A stretch of DNA of 8,563 nt from an uncultured Mycoplasmatota bacterium. Its GTDB lineage: Bacteria; Bacillota_I; Bacilli_A; RF39; UBA660. A program made the position numbers and the translations under genes. Positions 6,230 to 8,563 of this stretch are shown one piece after another. Within the stretch, counting starts at the first letter, position 1. Each line of letters starts with the position of its first letter. The DNA is taken from the NCBI GenBank assembly GCA_948469295.1, contig CAOKLK010000016.1:1-8563 (forward strand), given 5' to 3'. The notes beneath the pieces are model-generated. The model was not told the DNA's origin and did not search any database. It worked only from the letters and a program-made list of their open reading frames with translations.

Positions 6230-6715
6230 ATGAATGAAAATTCCATGATTTTACAGGATAATTTATTTTATTTAAATGCGTGGTTTTCTCGTTTATCTAA
6301 TAAAAATCCCGATATTAAAATTTTTGAAAATAAGCTTTTATGGAATCATGATCAAATTACAGAGCAGATTTCTTTGAATGAATTTTATCTCCCTTCTCTT
6401 TTATATAATCAATCTTTTCAAATGGATTTACAAAGAGATGAATTGACTTGGGAAGATTTGTTTCGTATTATTCGAATTCATCAATATGCCATTGATTATC
6501 AAAAAGAAAAGCAATTATCCCAAATTTTTATTACAAGTTTTGAAACCAAAAGGGATGAAAATCATCAAGATATTATTTTAATTACAAATAGTATTGGAAA
6601 ACAATTTGTAATTCGTAATCAAATTTTGAAAGTACAATCATTATATGAACAATTACAAAAGCAAAATAAATATGTAAATTTTGACTTATTTCAAAAAGAA
6701 TTGGAGAAGATATAA
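6230..6715 (+). CDS. Unrecognised 161-aa soluble protein, first gene of spoVS unit
   Basis: I do not recognise this protein. It has no signal peptide, no membrane segment and no cysteine. It is rich in Gln, Asn, Ile and aromatic residues. A central acidic stretch, DLQRDELTWEDLFRIIRIHQ (66-85), looks helical. DIILITNSIGKQFVIRNQIL (114-133) looks like two beta strands joined by a tight turn, and the last 25 residues (VQSLYEQLQKQNKY to the end) look helical and charged. The start is well supported by GGGAGG 7 bases upstream and a near-consensus promoter. Its stop codon directly abuts the ATG of the next gene, so the two are very likely translated together. Being in one transcript with a tail-anchored protein and SpoVS hints at a shared role, but no function can be assigned. 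Confidence 0.75.
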   Translation: MNENSMILQDNLFYLNAWFSRLSNKNPDIKIFENKLLWNHDQITEQISLNEFYLPSLLYNQSFQMDLQRDELTWEDLFRIIRIHQYAIDYQKEKQLSQIFITSFETKRDENHQDIILITNSIGKQFVIRNQILKVQSLYEQLQKQNKYVNFDLFQKELEKI

Positions 6716-7057
6716 ATGGAATATCAAAAACTTAAAACTATGGTAGAAGATGGAGTTAAATATGAAACTTATTTAACTCCAGAAACAAGGGAAGTCGTTT
6801 CAGAAATTGCTCTTCAGGCAACTCTTTCGATGGAGAATGGAAATAAAGAAGCACAAGATATTGTTAATACTTTACGCGAAGCAGAATTAGAGCGAGAAGC
6901 ATTGGTTAAGAAAGAGGAAATGGAATATCGTAAAATTCTTCGACGAGAAGAAAATGAAGAGCGAAGAGCTGGATATATTCATGCATCGATTTTACTTTAT
7001 TTTATTTTTATATTTGGGATACTAATTGCTACTACTCTTTTAATTTTTAAAAATTAG
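6716..7057 (+). CDS. Small coiled-coil protein with C-terminal membrane anchor
   Basis: 113 aa, not recognised as a named family. Residues 1-40 are mixed polar sequence (TPETREVVSEIALQATLS looks helical). Residues 44-85 are very rich in Glu, Arg and Lys (EAELEREALVKKEEMEYRKI and onward) and probably form a charged helix or coiled coil. Residues 89-111 are one hydrophobic segment ending in FKN, so the protein looks tail-anchored with its body in the cytoplasm. The ATG follows the upstream TAA with no gap, and GGAG near the end of the preceding gene can serve as its ribosome binding site. This implies translational coupling. It may bring its partner in the preceding gene to the membrane (inference). 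Confidence 0.75.
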   Translation: MEYQKLKTMVEDGVKYETYLTPETREVVSEIALQATLSMENGNKEAQDIVNTLREAELEREALVKKEEMEYRKILRREENEERRAGYIHASILLYFIFIFGILIATTLLIFKN

Positions 7058-7108
7058 GAATTTATCTTTTCTCTTTCCCATATATTTAACTAGAAATGAG
7101 GAGAATAT

Positions 7109-7369
7109 ATGGAAATATTAAAAGTATCTAGTAAATCTAACCCTAGTAAAGTGGCAGGAGCTATTGCGAATATTTATCGGGAACAAAAAGAAGTTGAAAT
7201 TCAAACGATAGGTGCTGGTAGCTTAAATCAAGCAATCAAAGCAATTGCAATTGCACGAGGATTTGTTGCTCCTAGTGGTGAAAATTTAGTAGTTGTTCCA
7301 GCTTTTAATGATATTGTTATTAACGGAGAGCAAAAAACAGCTATTAAATTAATTGTTTTAAATAAGTAA
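7109..7369 (+). CDS. spoVS: Stage V sporulation protein S
   Basis: 86 aa, the full usual length, with close similarity to Bacillus SpoVS along its whole length: MEILKVSSKSNPSKVAGAIA (1-20), IQTIGAGSLNQAIKAIAIAR (31-50), GFVAPSGENL (51-60) and TAIKLIVLNK at the end. SpoVS is a small cytoplasmic protein with an Alba-like fold, suggested to bind nucleic acid. In Bacillus subtilis it affects septation and spore coat and cortex assembly, but homologues also occur in bacteria that do not sporulate. GAGGAG lies just upstream of the ATG. The 51-base gap from the preceding gene shows no clear promoter, so it is probably read from 6177. In Bacillus it usually follows rny and ymdB; here it follows two unrelated small genes. 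A hairpin terminator begins at its stop codon. Confidence 0.95.
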   Translation: MEILKVSSKSNPSKVAGAIANIYREQKEVEIQTIGAGSLNQAIKAIAIARGFVAPSGENLVVVPAFNDIVINGEQKTAIKLIVLNK

Positions 7370-7403
7370 AAAAGAACTTTTCGTAATGAAAAATTCTTTT
7401 TTT
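7368..7403. terminator. Bidirectional terminator between spoVS and the methyltransferase gene
   Basis: AAAAAAGAA-C-TTTTC (7368-7382), loop GTAAT, GAAAA-A-TTCTTTTTT (7388-7402): a 9-bp outer and a 5-bp inner stem separated by one C/A mismatch. There are T-runs in both directions, so it can end transcripts of both converging units. Confidence 0.8.
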
Positions 7404-7409
7404 AATGGT

Positions 7410-8288
7410 TTAATTTTCCTGTTTCTTTTCCCATCTTGCGTAAATTCCACAAGGTAAAATTAAATTGCTATTTTGCATTGGAATACCAAGTTCATCGCTT
7501 GATACATATCCAGGAACTTTTTTATTTACTGTTAAATTTAAAATATTTTCTAAGACTGTTTTTGATAACCCTGTACTATAAGAATTTATTAAAAATAATA
7601 TGGGTTGTTCACTTAATAATTCTGTGCAAAGATTGACTAAATCATACAAATCTTTTTCAATATTCCACACTTCTTTTTTACTTCCTCTTCCAAAACTTGG
7701 TGGATCCATAATGATGATATCATATTTATTTTCTCTTCTAATTTCTCTTTTTACAAATTTAGTCACATCATCCACTAAAAATCGTATTTTTTCTTGTTCC
7801 AATCCGTTTAATTTTACATTTTCTTTGGCCCAATCGATCATTCCTCTTGAAGCATCCACATGAGTTACTTCAGCTTTTTCTTTTAATGCTGCAATAGATG
7901 CTGCTCCCGTATATGCAAATAAATTTAAAACTTTTACTTTTTGATTGGATTTTTTTATTTTTTCCCGTATATAATTCCAATTGTATGCTTGTTCTGGAAA
8001 TAATCCTGTATGTTTGAATCCCATTAATTTAATATTAAATTTTAAGTCTTTATAAGTTACAATCCATTGTTCTTGCATGTGTTTATTTTGAATTTGCCAA
8101 ATTCCTCCCCCAGTATTACTTCGTTCATATCTAGCATCTATTTTTTTCCAAAGATCATCAGACTTTGATTCTTCCCATATGATTTGAGGATCTGGTCTTA
8201 ATAAAATAGTATTTTTCCAACTTTCTAATTTCATCCCATTAGACATAGCAAGTAATTGGTATTCTTTAAAATCATTTACTGTTTTCAT
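7410..8288 (-). CDS. Class I SAM-dependent methyltransferase (probable rRNA cytosine methyltransferase type)
   Basis: 292 aa. The SAM-binding Rossmann core is clear: motif I VLNLFAYTGAASIAAL (120-135), an acidic residue in VTHVDAS (141-147) closing the second strand, and motif IV DIIIMDPPSFGRG (190-202), the DPPSF form found in RlmI/RlmK-like enzymes that methylate 23S rRNA bases. FKHTGLFPEQ (91-100) just before motif I is a further match to that group. There is no N-terminal PUA or THUMP domain, so the RNA target cannot be assigned. Residues 1-90 form a short beta-rich leader region. AAGGG upstream supports ATG 8288, which overlaps the stop of the preceding small membrane protein in an ATGA. 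The two are probably translated together. It ends at the shared terminator. Confidence 0.88.
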   Translation of the reverse strand: MKTVNDFKEYQLLAMSNGMKLESWKNTILLRPDPQIIWEESKSDDLWKKIDARYERSNTGGGIWQIQNKHMQEQWIVTYKDLKFNIKLMGFKHTGLFPEQAYNWNYIREKIKKSNQKVKVLNLFAYTGAASIAALKEKAEVTHVDASRGMIDWAKENVKLNGLEQEKIRFLVDDVTKFVKREIRRENKYDIIIMDPPSFGRGSKKEVWNIEKDLYDLVNLCTELLSEQPILFLINSYSTGLSKTVLENILNLTVNKKVPGYVSSDELGIPMQNSNLILPCGIYARWEKKQEN

Positions 8289-8560
8289 TTTTTCCCTTTT
8301 TCTTTCATTAAATATATCATTACTGGATCTATAAATTCTAAAATACTATGGATAAAGAAGAAATAACCTAGAAGAAGAATCTTGATTTCATTTTGATAGT
8401 TCAAATTAATGCTAGTTAAAATTCCAATTAAAATAAAAGTAATTAACGAATATATTTCGACAATCCATACTTTACTTTTTCGATCATGGTAGTAGTCCGC
8501 TTTTTTTAGTTTGATAAAAGATACTAGTATAACCCATCCAAAAAGTAATATTGATATTTT
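8285..8560 (-). CDS. Small three-segment membrane protein, start unresolved (possibly broken)
   Basis: The frame reads about 91 codons to TGA (8287-8285), which overlaps the methyltransferase ATG as ATGA, a layout typical of coupled genes. Three hydrophobic segments are visible: ISILLFGWVILVSFI at the start, YSLITFILIGILTSI in the middle and IKILLLGYFFFIHSILEFI near the end, with a basic KKADYYHDRKSK loop and a basic tail KEKGKK. No family is recognised. The three bases at the window edge are an in-frame TAA and no ATG, GTG or TTG follows within the first membrane segment. The gene therefore either uses an unusual start codon or is a broken or frameshifted 3' part of a longer gene. I cannot decide from this window. 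Confidence 0.5.
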   Translation of the reverse strand, partial: KISILLFGWVILVSFIKLKKADYYHDRKSKVWIVEIYSLITFILIGILTSINLNYQNEIKILLLGYFFFIHSILEFIDPVMIYLMKEKGKK

Positions 8561-8563
8561 TTA

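Noticed and set aside
7436..7863. Two plus-strand frames opposite the methyltransferase gene
   Set aside because: They overlap each other and lie fully antisense to conserved methyltransferase motifs.
1..8563. Mycoplasma-type genetic code (TGA as Trp)
   Set aside because: ssb ends in TGA inside the next gene and Trp positions in SufB, SSB and the methyltransferase are TGG, so the standard bacterial code applies.

Overview
The window reads as a piece of a low-GC Gram-positive chromosome. It is strongly AT-rich, with AAGGAGG-type ribosome binding sites, TTGAAT/TATAAT promoters and T-tailed hairpin terminators. TGG encodes Trp and TGA is used as a stop, so this is genetic code 11 and not the Mycoplasma code. 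A spoVS gene, an RNase J, a Bacilli-type SufB and a surface protein of a style common in uncultured gut Bacilli suggest an uncultured Bacilli-class lineage (RF39-like or Erysipelotrichia-like). That placement is inference from gene content, not a phylogeny.

Layout. The left two thirds is transcribed leftward. In transcription order it holds: sufB (6131-4839); a small ssb with an overlapping Xre-type regulator and a degenerate NodB-like membrane protein (4653-3168, ending in a strong terminator); a 520-aa secreted or membrane-anchored cysteine-rich surface protein with its own promoter and terminator (3082-1520); and an RNase J family protein running off the left edge (1426-1). On the right, a rightward unit starts from a promoter placed back to back with the sufB promoter. 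It encodes an unrecognised 161-aa protein, a 113-aa predicted tail-anchored membrane protein and SpoVS (6230-7369). It meets a leftward small-membrane-protein / methyltransferase pair (8560-7410) at a shared hairpin terminator.

How the parts may work together. Most units look like independent housekeeping or envelope functions. The most distinctive points are: (i) the RNase J homologue has lost several metal-ligand and catalytic motifs and looks like a pseudoenzyme or J2-like partner; (ii) the NodB-like protein has likewise lost its catalytic motifs; (iii) a near-perfect palindrome lies over the sufB promoter start region, with a start codon that appears nearly leaderless; (iv) spoVS is preceded by two small genes that I do not recognise. 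I see no CRISPR array, insertion sequence, tRNA or rRNA, and no clear new defence or mobile system.
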